From Pseudosulfitobacter koreensis (GTDB taxonomy: Bacteria > Pseudomonadota > Alphaproteobacteria > Rhodobacterales > Rhodobacteraceae), in assembly GCF_024733015.1 (NCBI RefSeq), contig NZ_JANKJG010000008.1:62001-126000 (forward strand): a DNA stretch of 64,000 nt. Direction: 5' to 3'. The translations under genes and the position numbers were made by a program. Below the pieces are notes generated by a model. That model searched no databases. It saw only the letters and a program-made list of their open reading frames with translations, and was not told the DNA's origin. This document shows positions 20,110 to 29,700 of this stretch, one piece after another; within the stretch, counting starts at the first letter, position 1; each line of letters opens with the position of its first letter.

Positions 20110-21924
20110 ATGGGCTTCTATATTTTCCAAAACGGACTTCGCAACCTGATCTCGGCGGCACTGATTCTCGGCTGCGGTGCTGCGGTGTCCGAGCCCACGC
20201 ATGGCATAGCTATGTACGGCGACCCCGCCCTGCCACCTGATTTTGTGTCCCTGCCCTACGTGAACCCGGACGCGCCGCGTGGCGGGTCGATCGTTCTGGG
20301 CAACACCGGCGGGTTTGATTCGCTCAATCCCTTCGTCCGCAAAGGCAACGCGCCCTGGCAGCTGGCCGACTTCACCCACGAAAGCTTGATGGGCCGCTCC
20401 CTGGACGAACCGTTCACTTTATACGGTCTTCTGGCCGAATCGGTCGAGGTGTCCGAGGACCGCACCGAGGTACGTTTTGTCCTGCGCCCCGAGGCTGCGT
20501 TTTCCGACGGCACCCCGGTGACGGTCGAGGACGTGATCTGGAGCTACGAGACACTCGGCACCCAAGGGCACCCGAAATACCACGGGCTCTGGGCGCAGAT
20601 CACCTCGATCACCCAGGACGGGCCGCGCGCGGTCAAGATCACCTTCGATCCCGGCAACCGCGAACTGGCCCTGCTGGCGGGCATGCGCCCGATCCTGAGC
20701 AAGGCGCAATGGGAAGGCCGCGATTTCGCCAATGCGCCGCTGGCCGATGTGCCGCTGGGCAGCGGGCCCTACGTGGTCAGCGATTACGAAGGCGGCCGGT
20801 TCGTGCAACTGACCCGCAACCCCGACTATTGGGGCGCGGACGTGCCGGTGCGGCGCGGCACCCATAATTTCGACGAGATCCGCATCGACTTCTACGGCGA
20901 CGGCACCGTCCTGCTGGAAGGGTTCAAAGCGGGCGAGATTTCCGCCATCCGCGAATTCAACGCCGAACGCTGGGCCTCGCAATACGACTTCCCGCGCGCG
21001 CTCAGCGGCGATGTGGTGCAATCAGAGATCCCGCATGGCAAACCGTCAGGCATGACCGGTCTTGCGATGAACACCCGCCGCGCGCCCTTCGACGACTGGC
21101 GTGTGCGCGCAGCACTGATGCACGCGTTCAATTTTGAGTATATCAACGACACGCTGACCGGGGGCGCGCAGCCGCGCATCACGTCGTATTTCTCGAACTC
21201 GGCCCTTGCGATGCAGACAGGGCCCGCGTCGCCCGAGGTGGCCGCCTTGCTGGAGCCTTACGCGGACGATCTGCCCGAGGGTACGCTGGACGGCTACGCC
21301 CTGCCTGTCTCGGACGGCACCGCGCGCAACCGCGCCAACCTGCGCAAGGCCACGAAGCTGCTGCAAGAGGCCGGGTTTTCCGCCGAAGGCGGCACCCTAC
21401 GCGGCCCCGATGGCACGCCTTTCACCTTCGACATCCTGTTGCCCAAGGGCAGCACCGAAAACATCGCCATCGCCGACATCTATGTGGGCGCGCTGGCACG
21501 GCTGGGCATCACCGCGGGCATCGAAACCGTGGACGACGCGCAGTTTCTGGCACGCACCAACAGCTTCGATTTCGACATGACCTATTTCCGCCGCGCCCTG
21601 TCGCTCTCGCCCGGCAACGAGCAGCGCTATTACTGGAGCAGCGAGGCCGCCGAGGCCGAAGGCTCGCGCAACCTGCCCGGTATCGCAAGCCCGGCTGTCG
21701 ATGCGATGATCGACGCGATGCTGGGGGCCGAAGGACAGGATCAGTTCGTCACGGCCACCCGCGCCCTCGACCGCGTGCTGACAGCGGGGCGCTATGTCAT
21801 TCCGTTCTGGCAGTTCACCGAAGGGCGCATCGCCCACGTCCGGCAAATGAAACACCCCGATTTGCTGCCGATCTATGGCGACGGGCCGACGTACATGCCG
21901 GAAGTCTGGTGGTGGGAAGAATGA
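20110..21924 (+). CDS. extracellular oligopeptide-binding protein (ABC transporter, family 5)
   Basis: 604-residue periplasmic binding protein of the SBP_bac_5/YejA type. An N-terminal hydrophobic segment (NLISAALILGCGAAVSEP) acts as signal peptide. It then has GIAMYGDPALPPDF, YVNPDAPRGGSIVLG, the conserved FDSLNPFV, ELTRNPDYWGAD-like text (QLTRNPDYWGADVPV) and KGSTENIAIADIYVGALARLGI. It would capture peptides for import. No permease or ATPase gene is adjacent, so it is an orphan component here. The 5' leader holds a small hairpin (CCCAG/CTGGG near 20056-20074). Confidence 0.88.
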   Translation: MGFYIFQNGLRNLISAALILGCGAAVSEPTHGIAMYGDPALPPDFVSLPYVNPDAPRGGSIVLGNTGGFDSLNPFVRKGNAPWQLADFTHESLMGRSLDEPFTLYGLLAESVEVSEDRTEVRFVLRPEAAFSDGTPVTVEDVIWSYETLGTQGHPKYHGLWAQITSITQDGPRAVKITFDPGNRELALLAGMRPILSKAQWEGRDFANAPLADVPLGSGPYVVSDYEGGRFVQLTRNPDYWGADVPVRRGTHNFDEIRIDFYGDGTVLLEGFKAGEISAIREFNAERWASQYDFPRALSGDVVQSEIPHGKPSGMTGLAMNTRRAPFDDWRVRAALMHAFNFEYINDTLTGGAQPRITSYFSNSALAMQTGPASPEVAALLEPYADDLPEGTLDGYALPVSDGTARNRANLRKATKLLQEAGFSAEGGTLRGPDGTPFTFDILLPKGSTENIAIADIYVGALARLGITAGIETVDDAQFLARTNSFDFDMTYFRRALSLSPGNEQRYYWSSEAAEAEGSRNLPGIASPAVDAMIDAMLGAEGQDQFVTATRALDRVLTAGRYVIPFWQFTEGRIAHVRQMKHPDLLPIYGDGPTYMPEVWWWEE

Positions 21925-21958
21925 TGCCACCTGTCTGCAACAGCGAGGGACCAGCGCC

Positions 21959-22441
21959 GTGCCAGTGAACATCCTTGTGCTTGGCACCCGAAACGCGACC
22001 CGGTCGATCTTGCTTGAATCCATCCTCGATGATGCCGGCATCGGACGCATCCGCGCCTTTTCGGCAGGCTTGCGTCCGCAAGGGCGCGTGCATCCGCACT
22101 GCCTGAAGCTGCTGGACGAGATGGAGATGGAGACAGACCCCCTGCGACCCAAAAGCCGGGACGAGTTTACGGCAAGCGGCGCGCCGGTGATGGACGTGGT
22201 CATCTCGGTAAGCGGCTCTGCCGCAGATGAAATCAACCTGCAGTGGCCGGGTTCGCCTGCCATGGCGCACTGGCCCGTCGCAGACCCCGCCGCCACGCCC
22301 GAAGCCCGATGGGACGACGCGTTTCAGACCACGTTCGAACGTCTGAACCGCCGGACGCAGGCGCTTCTGGATCACCCGTTCGAGACGATGGAGAGAGACG
22401 CGCTTGAGAAGCTGTTGAAAGAGATCGGCAGCCTGGATTGA
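21959..22441 (+). CDS. low-molecular-weight phosphatase/ArsC-fold protein lacking catalytic cysteines
   Basis: 160-residue protein matching the LMW tyrosine phosphatase/arsenate reductase fold along its whole length. The P-loop normally reading 'FLCTGNSARS' is VLGTRNATRS, so the nucleophile Cys is Gly. The redox cysteine pair of ArsC ('VCD.A.E.CP') is also gone (VSGSAADEINLQWP). The later HWPVADPAA is retained. It is thus unlikely to be a phosphatase or arsenate reductase and may bind a ligand or partner. Start GTG at 21959, with GAGGGA upstream. It follows the binding-protein gene by 34 bases and precedes the ligase gene by 12. Confidence 0.75.
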   Translation: MPVNILVLGTRNATRSILLESILDDAGIGRIRAFSAGLRPQGRVHPHCLKLLDEMEMETDPLRPKSRDEFTASGAPVMDVVISVSGSAADEINLQWPGSPAMAHWPVADPAATPEARWDDAFQTTFERLNRRTQALLDHPFETMERDALEKLLKEIGSLD

Positions 22442-22453
22442 CAGGCCACCGCC

Positions 22454-24082
22454 TTGGTCACGCTACAGCCAATGCCGCTGTTCCCGCACCTTGCAACGAC
22501 GCCGCGGTCGGTCTACCGATCAGCCATGTTGTCAGTCTTTGCCCAAGGGGTGCATCCCCGCTGCCCCGCCCCGTTCAACATGGCCGCTCATGTCCTGCGC
22601 GCAGGCGATACGCGCCGTGATCAGCTTGCCCTGAGCATCCTGCACGACGGGCACGACGGGCACGACGACCAAACCGAGGACTGGAGCTTCGGCGCGCTGA
22701 TCGCCGCCATTCGCGGCACCGCGACGGGGCTTTTGCGCCATGCGCAGCCCGGCCAGATGGTGCTGATGCGGCTGGGCAATACCGTCGATTTTCCCATCGC
22801 TTACCTGGGCGCGATCTGGGCCGGGCTGGTGCCGATCCCCACCTCGGCTGCACTGACCGACCCCGAAGTCGCGGCAATCCTGGCCGAACTGCCCGTCGCC
22901 GCGATCCTGCGCGATCCGGGCGTCGATTGCCCCGACGATGCGCGCTGCATCCCGCTGGACGACCTGCAGGCGATGCGCGCCCTGCGGCCTGCCGAGGCCG
23001 CGATGGGCGATCCCGACAGGCTGGCTTACGTCATCTATACCTCCGGCACCTCGGGCAAACCGCGCGCCGTGGCCCATGCGCACCGCGCGATCTGGGCGCG
23101 CGGCATGATGCACCAGGGCTGGTACGGGCTGCGCGCCGACGACAGGCTTTGCCACGCGGGCGCGTTCAACTGGACCTACACGCTGGGCACCGGCCTGATG
23201 GACCCGTGGACGCTGGGTGCTGCCGCGCTGATCCCCGCTCCCGGCACGCCTGCGCAGGCGCTGCCCGACCTGCTGGCCCGCCACCGCGCCACCATCTTCG
23301 CCGCCGCACCCGGCGTCTTTCGCCAGATGCTGAAAGGGCGCGATACCCTGCCCCGGTCCATGCTCCTGCCCGATCTGCGCCACGGGCTAAGTGCCGGGGA
23401 AAAGCTGCCCGACCGCATCCGCGATGCCTGGTCTGCAGCCACCGGCACGCCAGTGTTCGAGGCTTTCGGCATGTCGGAATGCTCGACCTTCATCTCGGCC
23501 AGCCCGACCAACCCGGCGACGGACGGCGCATCGGGCCAGCCCCAGCCGGGCCGCCACATCGCCATCGTGGACCAGACAGGCACACCCCGACCCATCGGCC
23601 AGCCCGGCATCATCGCCGTGCACCGCAGCGATCCCGGCCTGATGCTGGAATACATCGGTGCCGCCGAGGAGACCGCGCAGAAATTCGCTGGTGACTGGTT
23701 CCTGACCGGGGACGAGGCGCAGATGGATGCCGATTATCAGGTGACCTATCTGGGCCGCGCCGACGACATGATGAACGCAGGCGGCTACCGCGTCTCGCCC
23801 ATCGAGGTCGAACAGGCACTGCTGTCACACGACGGCATCACCGCCGTCGCCGCCACCGATGTGCTGGTCAAGGCCGACACCCGCGTGATCGCGGCCTTCT
23901 ACACCGGGCCCGCACCGCTGGACCCCGACGTGCTCAAGGCCTTCGCCGAAACCCGTCTTGCCCGATACAAGCGCCCGCGTCTCTACGTGCATGTCGACGC
24001 ATTGCCCACGGGTGCCAACAACAAGATCCTCCGCCGCAAGTTGTGCCGCGACTTCGACGCAGGCAAGATCACGGTGCCCTGA
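22454..24082 (+). CDS. AMP-dependent acyl-CoA synthetase/ligase
   Basis: Activates a carboxylic acid to acyl-AMP and then acyl-CoA. The 542-residue protein (from TTG 22454) contains the P-loop YTSGTSGKPRAV, AFGMSECSTF (adenine site), the hinge region TGDEAQMDADYQVTYLGRADD, and MNAGGYRVSPIEVEQAL, with the catalytic lysine near the end (GANNKILRRKL). Resemblance is to benzoate/medium-chain acid CoA ligases; the substrate is not known. Start codon is uncertain (TTG 22454, ATG 22472 or ATG 22526; none has a strong ribosome binding site). Three 9-bp repeats at 22643-22669 encode HDGHDGHDD. Confidence 0.85.
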   Translation: MVTLQPMPLFPHLATTPRSVYRSAMLSVFAQGVHPRCPAPFNMAAHVLRAGDTRRDQLALSILHDGHDGHDDQTEDWSFGALIAAIRGTATGLLRHAQPGQMVLMRLGNTVDFPIAYLGAIWAGLVPIPTSAALTDPEVAAILAELPVAAILRDPGVDCPDDARCIPLDDLQAMRALRPAEAAMGDPDRLAYVIYTSGTSGKPRAVAHAHRAIWARGMMHQGWYGLRADDRLCHAGAFNWTYTLGTGLMDPWTLGAAALIPAPGTPAQALPDLLARHRATIFAAAPGVFRQMLKGRDTLPRSMLLPDLRHGLSAGEKLPDRIRDAWSAATGTPVFEAFGMSECSTFISASPTNPATDGASGQPQPGRHIAIVDQTGTPRPIGQPGIIAVHRSDPGLMLEYIGAAEETAQKFAGDWFLTGDEAQMDADYQVTYLGRADDMMNAGGYRVSPIEVEQALLSHDGITAVAATDVLVKADTRVIAAFYTGPAPLDPDVLKAFAETRLARYKRPRLYVHVDALPTGANNKILRRKLCRDFDAGKITVP

Positions 24083-24157
24083 GCCAAGGGGGTGCATCCG
24101 CGCGCAAACCCCGCTATGTGGCAGCGTGAAAGAACGCAAACAACCAAGGTGACCCCG

Positions 24158-24805
24158 ATGCCAGCCGCCGCGATCAAGCTCGATATCATGTCCGACCCGA
24201 TCTGCCCCTGGTGCTATATCGGCAAATCCTATCTGGACCGCGCGCTGGAACAGAACCCCGACCATCCCTTCCAGATCGAATGGCATCCGTTCCAGCTGAA
24301 CCCCGACATGCCTGCCGAGGGGATGGACCGCCGCGCCTATCTCGAAGGCAAGTTCGGCGGCAAGGAAGGTGCGGTGAAAGCCTATGCACCCGTGGTGGAC
24401 CACGCGAAATCCGCCGGCCTCAAGATCGACTTCGAGGCGATGCAGCGCACGCCGAACACGCTGGACGCGCACCGCCTGATCCACTGGGCCGGGATCGAAG
24501 GCCGCCAGACCGCCGCCGTCTCGTCCCTGTTCAAGGCCTATTTCGTCGAAGGCCGCGACATCGGCGATGCCGACACGCTGGCCGATATCGCCGACAGCAT
24601 CGAAATGGACGCAGCCGTGGTGCGCCGGCTTCTGGCATCGGACTCCGACCGCGAGATGATCATCGAGCGTGACGCACACAGCCGCAAGATGGGGATCACT
24701 TCGGTGCCGACCTTCATCGTCGCAGGCCAACATGCAGTGCCGGGCGCGCAACCACCCGAGCTGTGGTCGAAGGTGATCGCCGAACTGGCCGCGCAAGAGG
24801 GCTGA
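24158..24805 (+). CDS. DsbA-family oxidoreductase (FrnE-like)
   Basis: 215-residue cytoplasmic thioredoxin-fold protein of the 2-hydroxychromene-2-carboxylate isomerase/DsbA family. The active-site motif is CPWC in SDPICPWCYIGKSYL. FQLNPDMPAEGMDRR and the conserved cis-Pro region MGITSVPTFIVAGQHAVPGAQ follow. No signal peptide. AAGGTG lies 8 bases before the ATG. Likely a protein-disulfide or glutathione-linked oxidoreductase; the substrate is unknown. Confidence 0.88.
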   Translation: MPAAAIKLDIMSDPICPWCYIGKSYLDRALEQNPDHPFQIEWHPFQLNPDMPAEGMDRRAYLEGKFGGKEGAVKAYAPVVDHAKSAGLKIDFEAMQRTPNTLDAHRLIHWAGIEGRQTAAVSSLFKAYFVEGRDIGDADTLADIADSIEMDAAVVRRLLASDSDREMIIERDAHSRKMGITSVPTFIVAGQHAVPGAQPPELWSKVIAELAAQEG

Positions 24806-24929
24806 CCCGCCATCTGCCCAACGGCATAAAAACAAGTGGAAAATCAAACCCGCCTGCCGTACTCTTGACGCAACGAGGGGCAAAAGCCCCCGGCGACAAC
24901 GATAAAAACAAACCAGTTGAGCGGGTAAC

Positions 24930-25037
24930 ATGGCACACACACAGGCAGCACCCTTCGGGGTGCGCAGCGTATTCATTGCATCTTCTGACATCACCACGGG
25001 CGATTGCCTTGCCCGAATGCAGCGGTGCGCCCGATGA
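24930..25037 (+). CDS. possible 35-residue upstream ORF
   Basis: An ATG at 24930 opens a 35-codon frame whose TGA overlaps the ATG of the next gene (ATGA at 25034-25037). The overlap suggests translational coupling, but the ribosome binding site (GAGCGGG) is weak and the peptide has no recognisable feature. Just upstream are two small hairpins (GGGGC-AAAA-GCCCC near 24877-24890 and CACCC-TTC-GGGGTG inside the frame). It may be a leader peptide or noise. Confidence 0.25.
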   Translation: MAHTQAAPFGVRSVFIASSDITTGDCLARMQRCAR

Positions 25038-25438
25038 CCCGCACACCTGTCACCGTCCTGACTTACGGCAGTTTCGACATGTTCGACCAGGGCGACGTCC
25101 GCCTGTTGCAGCGCCTGTCACAACTGGGCGACACCCTGATCGTCGGCTGCGCGACCGATGCCTACACCAGGGCACGCGGCATCCATTGCACCATGCCCTT
25201 CGTCCGACGCCGCGAGGTTCTGGAAGCCTGCCGTTTCGTCAGCCGGGTGATCCCCGAGACCAGCTTTGACCAGAAACGCTCCGACATCGTGAACTACGAT
25301 GTCTCGGTCTTCGCCATGGACGACAGGTGGACCGGCCAGTTCGACGATCTGGGTGACCTCACGCGGGTGATCTACCTGCCGTATGCGTCCGACCTGACAC
25401 CGGAAGAGCCGTTCCAGCGGCAGATTTCAGCCGCCTGA
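25034..25438 (+). CDS. TagD-like cytidylyltransferase homologue with degenerate active site
   Basis: 134-residue protein that aligns end to end with glycerol-3-phosphate cytidylyltransferases (TYGSFDMFDQGDVRLLQRLSQLGDTL; VSRVIPETSFDQKRSDIV; VFAMDDRWTGQFDDL; VIYLP). The catalytic HxGH motif is DQGD here, and the second signature RTxGISTT after 'YLP' is replaced by YASDLTPEE. Both nucleotide-binding signatures are therefore missing, so CTP-dependent transfer is unlikely. The role is unknown. It may be co-translated with the small upstream ORF. Confidence 0.75.
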   Translation: MTRTPVTVLTYGSFDMFDQGDVRLLQRLSQLGDTLIVGCATDAYTRARGIHCTMPFVRRREVLEACRFVSRVIPETSFDQKRSDIVNYDVSVFAMDDRWTGQFDDLGDLTRVIYLPYASDLTPEEPFQRQISAA

Positions 25439-25546
25439 GACCTGCAATCGCTTGATCCGCTTCGCTATATTGTGATCCTGAAAACGCTGGGATAAACCTG
25501 CGCGTGCATGACGCCGTTGCGCGCCACCTCCAGGAGCCCTCAGCCC

Positions 25547-26755
25547 ATGACCCCCACCCCAAGGCCCACCATTGGCCGCGTCGAATTCATCGCGCTGATG
25601 GGCATGATGTTCGCCACCATCGCCTTTTCCATCGACGCTATGCTGCCCGCCCTGCCGCAAATCGCTGACGAGCTGACGGGCGGCGATGCCGCACAGGCGG
25701 CGCTGATCCTGACGGTGTTCCTGATGGGCATGGGGCTTGGCACCTTCTTTACCGGTCCGCTCTCGGACGCGCTGGGACGCAAGCCGGTGGTCTACGGCGG
25801 TGCCGCGCTTTACATCGTGTCCGCCGCCGTCGGCTGGTACGAGGACAGCTTCGCCATGGTGCTGGCCGCCCGGTTCTTTCAGGGCCTCGGTGCCGCCGGT
25901 CCGCGCGTGGTGGCGCTGGCGATCATCCGCGATCTTTATGCGGGCCGCGGCATGGCGCGGATCATGTCAATCGTGATGATGATCTTCACGCTGGTGCCCT
26001 CCGTCGCCCCCGCAATCGGCGCGCTGATCATGGGCCTGACCGGCTGGCGCGGCATCTTCGGCGCCTTCGTGGTGTTTTCCGTGATCTCCGTCGGCTGGCT
26101 GGGGCTGCGCCTGCCCGAAACCCTGCCCCACGCAAACCGTCGCCCCCTGCGTCTGCGGCTGATGCGCGATGCGGTCGTCGAGATGTTTCGCCACCCCACG
26201 GTGCGGCTGTCGATCATCGTGCAGACCCTGATCATGGCCATGCTGTTCAGCACGCTGATGCTGATCCAGCCGATCTATACGGATGTGTATGGGCGCGGCG
26301 CGAGCTTTCCGTTCTGGTTCGGGCTGGTGGCGCTGATCTCTGGCCTTGCCAGTCTGACCAATGCGCTGGTCGTGGTGCGCCTGGGCATGCGGCGTCTGGT
26401 GACCTGGGCGCTAGGCACGCAGATCGCATTCGCCTGCGTCATGCTGGTGATGACCCGCCTGAACCTGTCGGGCGAATTCTACATCTTCCTGATCTGGCAG
26501 CTGTCGCTCTTTTGCACCGCCAGCTTTTCCGTGGGCAACCTCAACGCCATCGCAATGGACCCGATGGGGCATATCGCCGGCATGGCAGCCTCGGTGATCG
26601 GCGCGTTTTCCACGCTGGCGGCGGCGGCCATCGCGTCGCCCGTGGCACTGTTCTACGACGGCACCGCGCTGTCGTTGATGATCGCCGTGATCCTCTTCGT
26701 CTCGGGCGGCTATGCGCTGATGCTGTGGATGGGCCGGATCGAAAACCGCGACTGA
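25547..26755 (+). CDS. MFS drug-resistance transporter (Bcr/CflA family)
   Basis: 402-residue inner-membrane proton-coupled exporter with twelve predicted helices. It shows the family pattern at the N-terminus (SIDAMLPALPQIADEL), the loop 2-3 motif GPLSDALGRKPVVYGG, and helix 4 RFFQGLGAAGPRVVALAIIRD. Substrates may be bicyclomycin-like or other small hydrophilic compounds (not determinable). The ATG at 25547 follows AGGAG. It is convergent with mfd, only 5 bases from its stop. Confidence 0.92.
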   Translation: MTPTPRPTIGRVEFIALMGMMFATIAFSIDAMLPALPQIADELTGGDAAQAALILTVFLMGMGLGTFFTGPLSDALGRKPVVYGGAALYIVSAAVGWYEDSFAMVLAARFFQGLGAAGPRVVALAIIRDLYAGRGMARIMSIVMMIFTLVPSVAPAIGALIMGLTGWRGIFGAFVVFSVISVGWLGLRLPETLPHANRRPLRLRLMRDAVVEMFRHPTVRLSIIVQTLIMAMLFSTLMLIQPIYTDVYGRGASFPFWFGLVALISGLASLTNALVVVRLGMRRLVTWALGTQIAFACVMLVMTRLNLSGEFYIFLIWQLSLFCTASFSVGNLNAIAMDPMGHIAGMAASVIGAFSTLAAAAIASPVALFYDGTALSLMIAVILFVSGGYALMLWMGRIENRD

Positions 26756-26760
26756 CGCGA

Positions 26761-29700
26761 TCAGGCCCTTTTCTTGGTCTTCTTCTTCTCCGCCACGACC
26801 TTTTCCGCCAGATCGCGGGCGATGGCAAAGGCCCCCTTGATCTTGTCGCCTTCGGACTTCCAGTCGCGGCGCACCACGATCTTGTTGTCCTTGACGCGTG
26901 CCAGCCCGCGCTGATCCTGAATGAAGGTGACCAGCCCCTCGGGCGAGGCGAACTTGTCATTGTGGAACTGGATCGTGGCCCCCTTCGGCCCGCCGTCCAG
27001 TTTCGAGATCCCGGCGCGTTTGCACATCGCCTTGATCCGCACCACCAGCATCAGCGTGTTGACCTCACGCGGAAGCGTGCCGAAACGGTCGATCAACTCG
27101 GCGGCAAAGCCTTCCAGCTCGACCTTGGTGCTCAGCCCGCTGAGACGGCGGTAGAGCCCCAGACGCACATCCAAATCCGGTACATAGTCTTCGGGAATAA
27201 GGACAGGAACGCCCAGATTGATCTGCGGCGCCCATTGCTCGTCGGCCTCGCTCAGGCCTTCCATCTCGCCCGCCTTGATCTTGGCAATCGCCTCTTCCAG
27301 CATCGACTGGTACAACTCAAACCCGACATCGCGCATCTGGCCCGACTGTTCCTCGCCCAGCAGGTTGCCCGCGCCGCGAATGTCCAGATCCTGGCTCGCC
27401 AGCGTAAAGCCCGCACCAAGCGTATCAAGCGAGCCGAGCACACGCAGCCGTTTCTCCGCAACCGGCGTCAGCTTGGCACGCGGTTTGGTCGTAAGATACG
27501 CATAAGCGCGGGTTTTCGACCGGCCCACCCGTCCGCGAATTTGATAGAGTTGCGCCAGCCCGAACATGTCGGCACGGTGCACGATCATCGTGTTGGCAGT
27601 GGGAATATCCAGACCGCTTTCGACAATCGTGGTGGCCAGCAACACGTCGAACTTGCCGTCGTAAAAGGCGTTCATGCGGTCATCCAGCTCGCCCGCCGCC
27701 ATCTGGCCGTGCGCCACGACATAGGACAACTCCGGCAATTGCGCCTTCAGGAACTCCTCGATCTCGGGCAGGTCCGACAGGCGCGGCACCACATAGAACG
27801 ACTGCCCGCCGCGATAATGTTCGCGCAGCAACGCCTCGCGCACGGTCACCGCGTCGAATTCGCTGACATAGGTGCGGATCGCCAGACGGTCGACGGGCGG
27901 CGTGCCGATGATCGACAGATCGCGCACCCCCGTCAGCGACAGTTGCAGCGTGCGCGGGATCGGCGTCGCGGTCAGCGTCAGCACATGCACGTCCGAACGC
28001 ATCTGCTTCAGCCGTTCCTTGTGACCGACGCCAAAGTGTTGTTCTTCATCAATGATCAGCAGGCCCAGCTCCTTGAACCGGGTGTTCTTGGCCAGCAGCG
28101 CATGAGTGCCGATAACAATGTCGGCAGTGCCGCGCGACATCGCCTCGCGGGTGTCCGACGCCTCCTTTGTGCTGACGAACCGGCTGAGCGTGCGCACCTC
28201 GATGGGAAAGCCGCGAAACCGCTCCGCAAAGCTTTTGTAGTGCTGCCGCGCCAGCAGCGTCGTGGGCGCGATCACCGCCACCTGCACGCCTGCCATCGCC
28301 GCCACGAAAGCCGCGCGCATCGCCACCTCGGTCTTGCCAAAGCCGACGTCGCCCACCACCAGACGGTCCATAGGCGCGCCGCTCGTCAAATCCTCGATCA
28401 CGTCGCCGATGGCCTTCAGCTGGTCGTCGGTTTCCTCATACGGAAAGCGCGCGCTGAATGCGTCCCACATGCCGGGGGGCGGCTCAAGCACAGGTGCGCG
28501 GCGCAACGCACGCTCGGCCGCGATGCGGATCAGCTTGTCGGCCATCTCGCGGATGCGCTCTTTCAGCTTCGCCTTTTTCGACTGCCATGCGCCACCGCCC
28601 AAGCGGTCCAGCAGCCCCTCGTCGTGGCCGTATTTCGACAGCAGTTCGATGTTCTCGACCGGCAGGTACAGCTTTGAATTCTCTGCATATTCCAGCAGAA
28701 GACACTCATGTGCTGCCCCGGCGGCGGTGATCACCTCCATGCCGTGATAGCGCCCGATGCCGTGATCCACATGCACGATCAGATCGCCCGGCGTCAGGCT
28801 GGTCGCTTCGGTCAGGAAATTCTCGGCACGCCGCTTGCGCTTGGGCTGGCGGATCAGCCGGTCGCCCAGCACGTCCTGTTCCGAGATCACAGTCATCTGC
28901 TTGCCGTCCACCGGCCCCTCGAACCCGTGTTCCAGCGCCCAGACCACCAGATGCAGGCCCCGTTTGCCGATCCGCGTGGCGTCGGTGACGGGGATGGTCT
29001 CGGCCAGCCCCTCATCCTCGATCAGCCCGCTCAGCCGTTCACGCGCCCCTGCGGAATAGCTGGCGACAACCACCGGGCCATCTGCAAGCTTCGCTTTGAT
29101 ATGCGAGGCCAAAGCCCCGAAAAGGCTCAGGCTTTCCTGCTGACGCTCGGGCGAGAAATTGCGCCCGATGCGCCCGCCTGCGTCCACCACGCCGGGGCCC
29201 GTCGCCTGCGCCAGCGCGCGAAACTGAACCAGACGGCGGCCTGCAACAGCGGCCTCCCATGCGGCATCGTCCAGATACAGGCCCTGCGGTGGCGCGGGTT
29301 TGTAAACCGAATCCATCTTCGAGCGGTTCAGCATCGCCAGCCTGCGCGTCTCGTATTGGTCGGCGATCGTGTCCCAGCGTGCCAACCGCGTCGGCGTCAC
29401 CTGATCGTCCAGCGTGATCGCCGCATCGGGCAGGTAATCGAACAGCGTCTCAAGATGATCGTGGAAGAACGACAGCCAATGTTCCGCACCCTGATGCTTG
29501 CGCCCTGCGCTCACCGCCTCATACAGCGGATCGTCAGTGCCCGCCGCGCCAAATTCCAGCCGGTAGTTCTGGCGAAACCGCGTCACCGCCGCCTCGTCCA
29601 GGATCACCTCGGACACCGGGGCCAACTCGATCACGTCCAGCTTTTCAGTGGTACGCTGCGTCGCGGGATCGAACCGGCGCGCGCCGTCCAGCACGTCGCC

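Noticed and set aside
26512..28677. 721-residue open frame on the plus strand
   Set aside because: It covers the end of the MFS gene and runs antisense to mfd, both of which are unmistakable genes.
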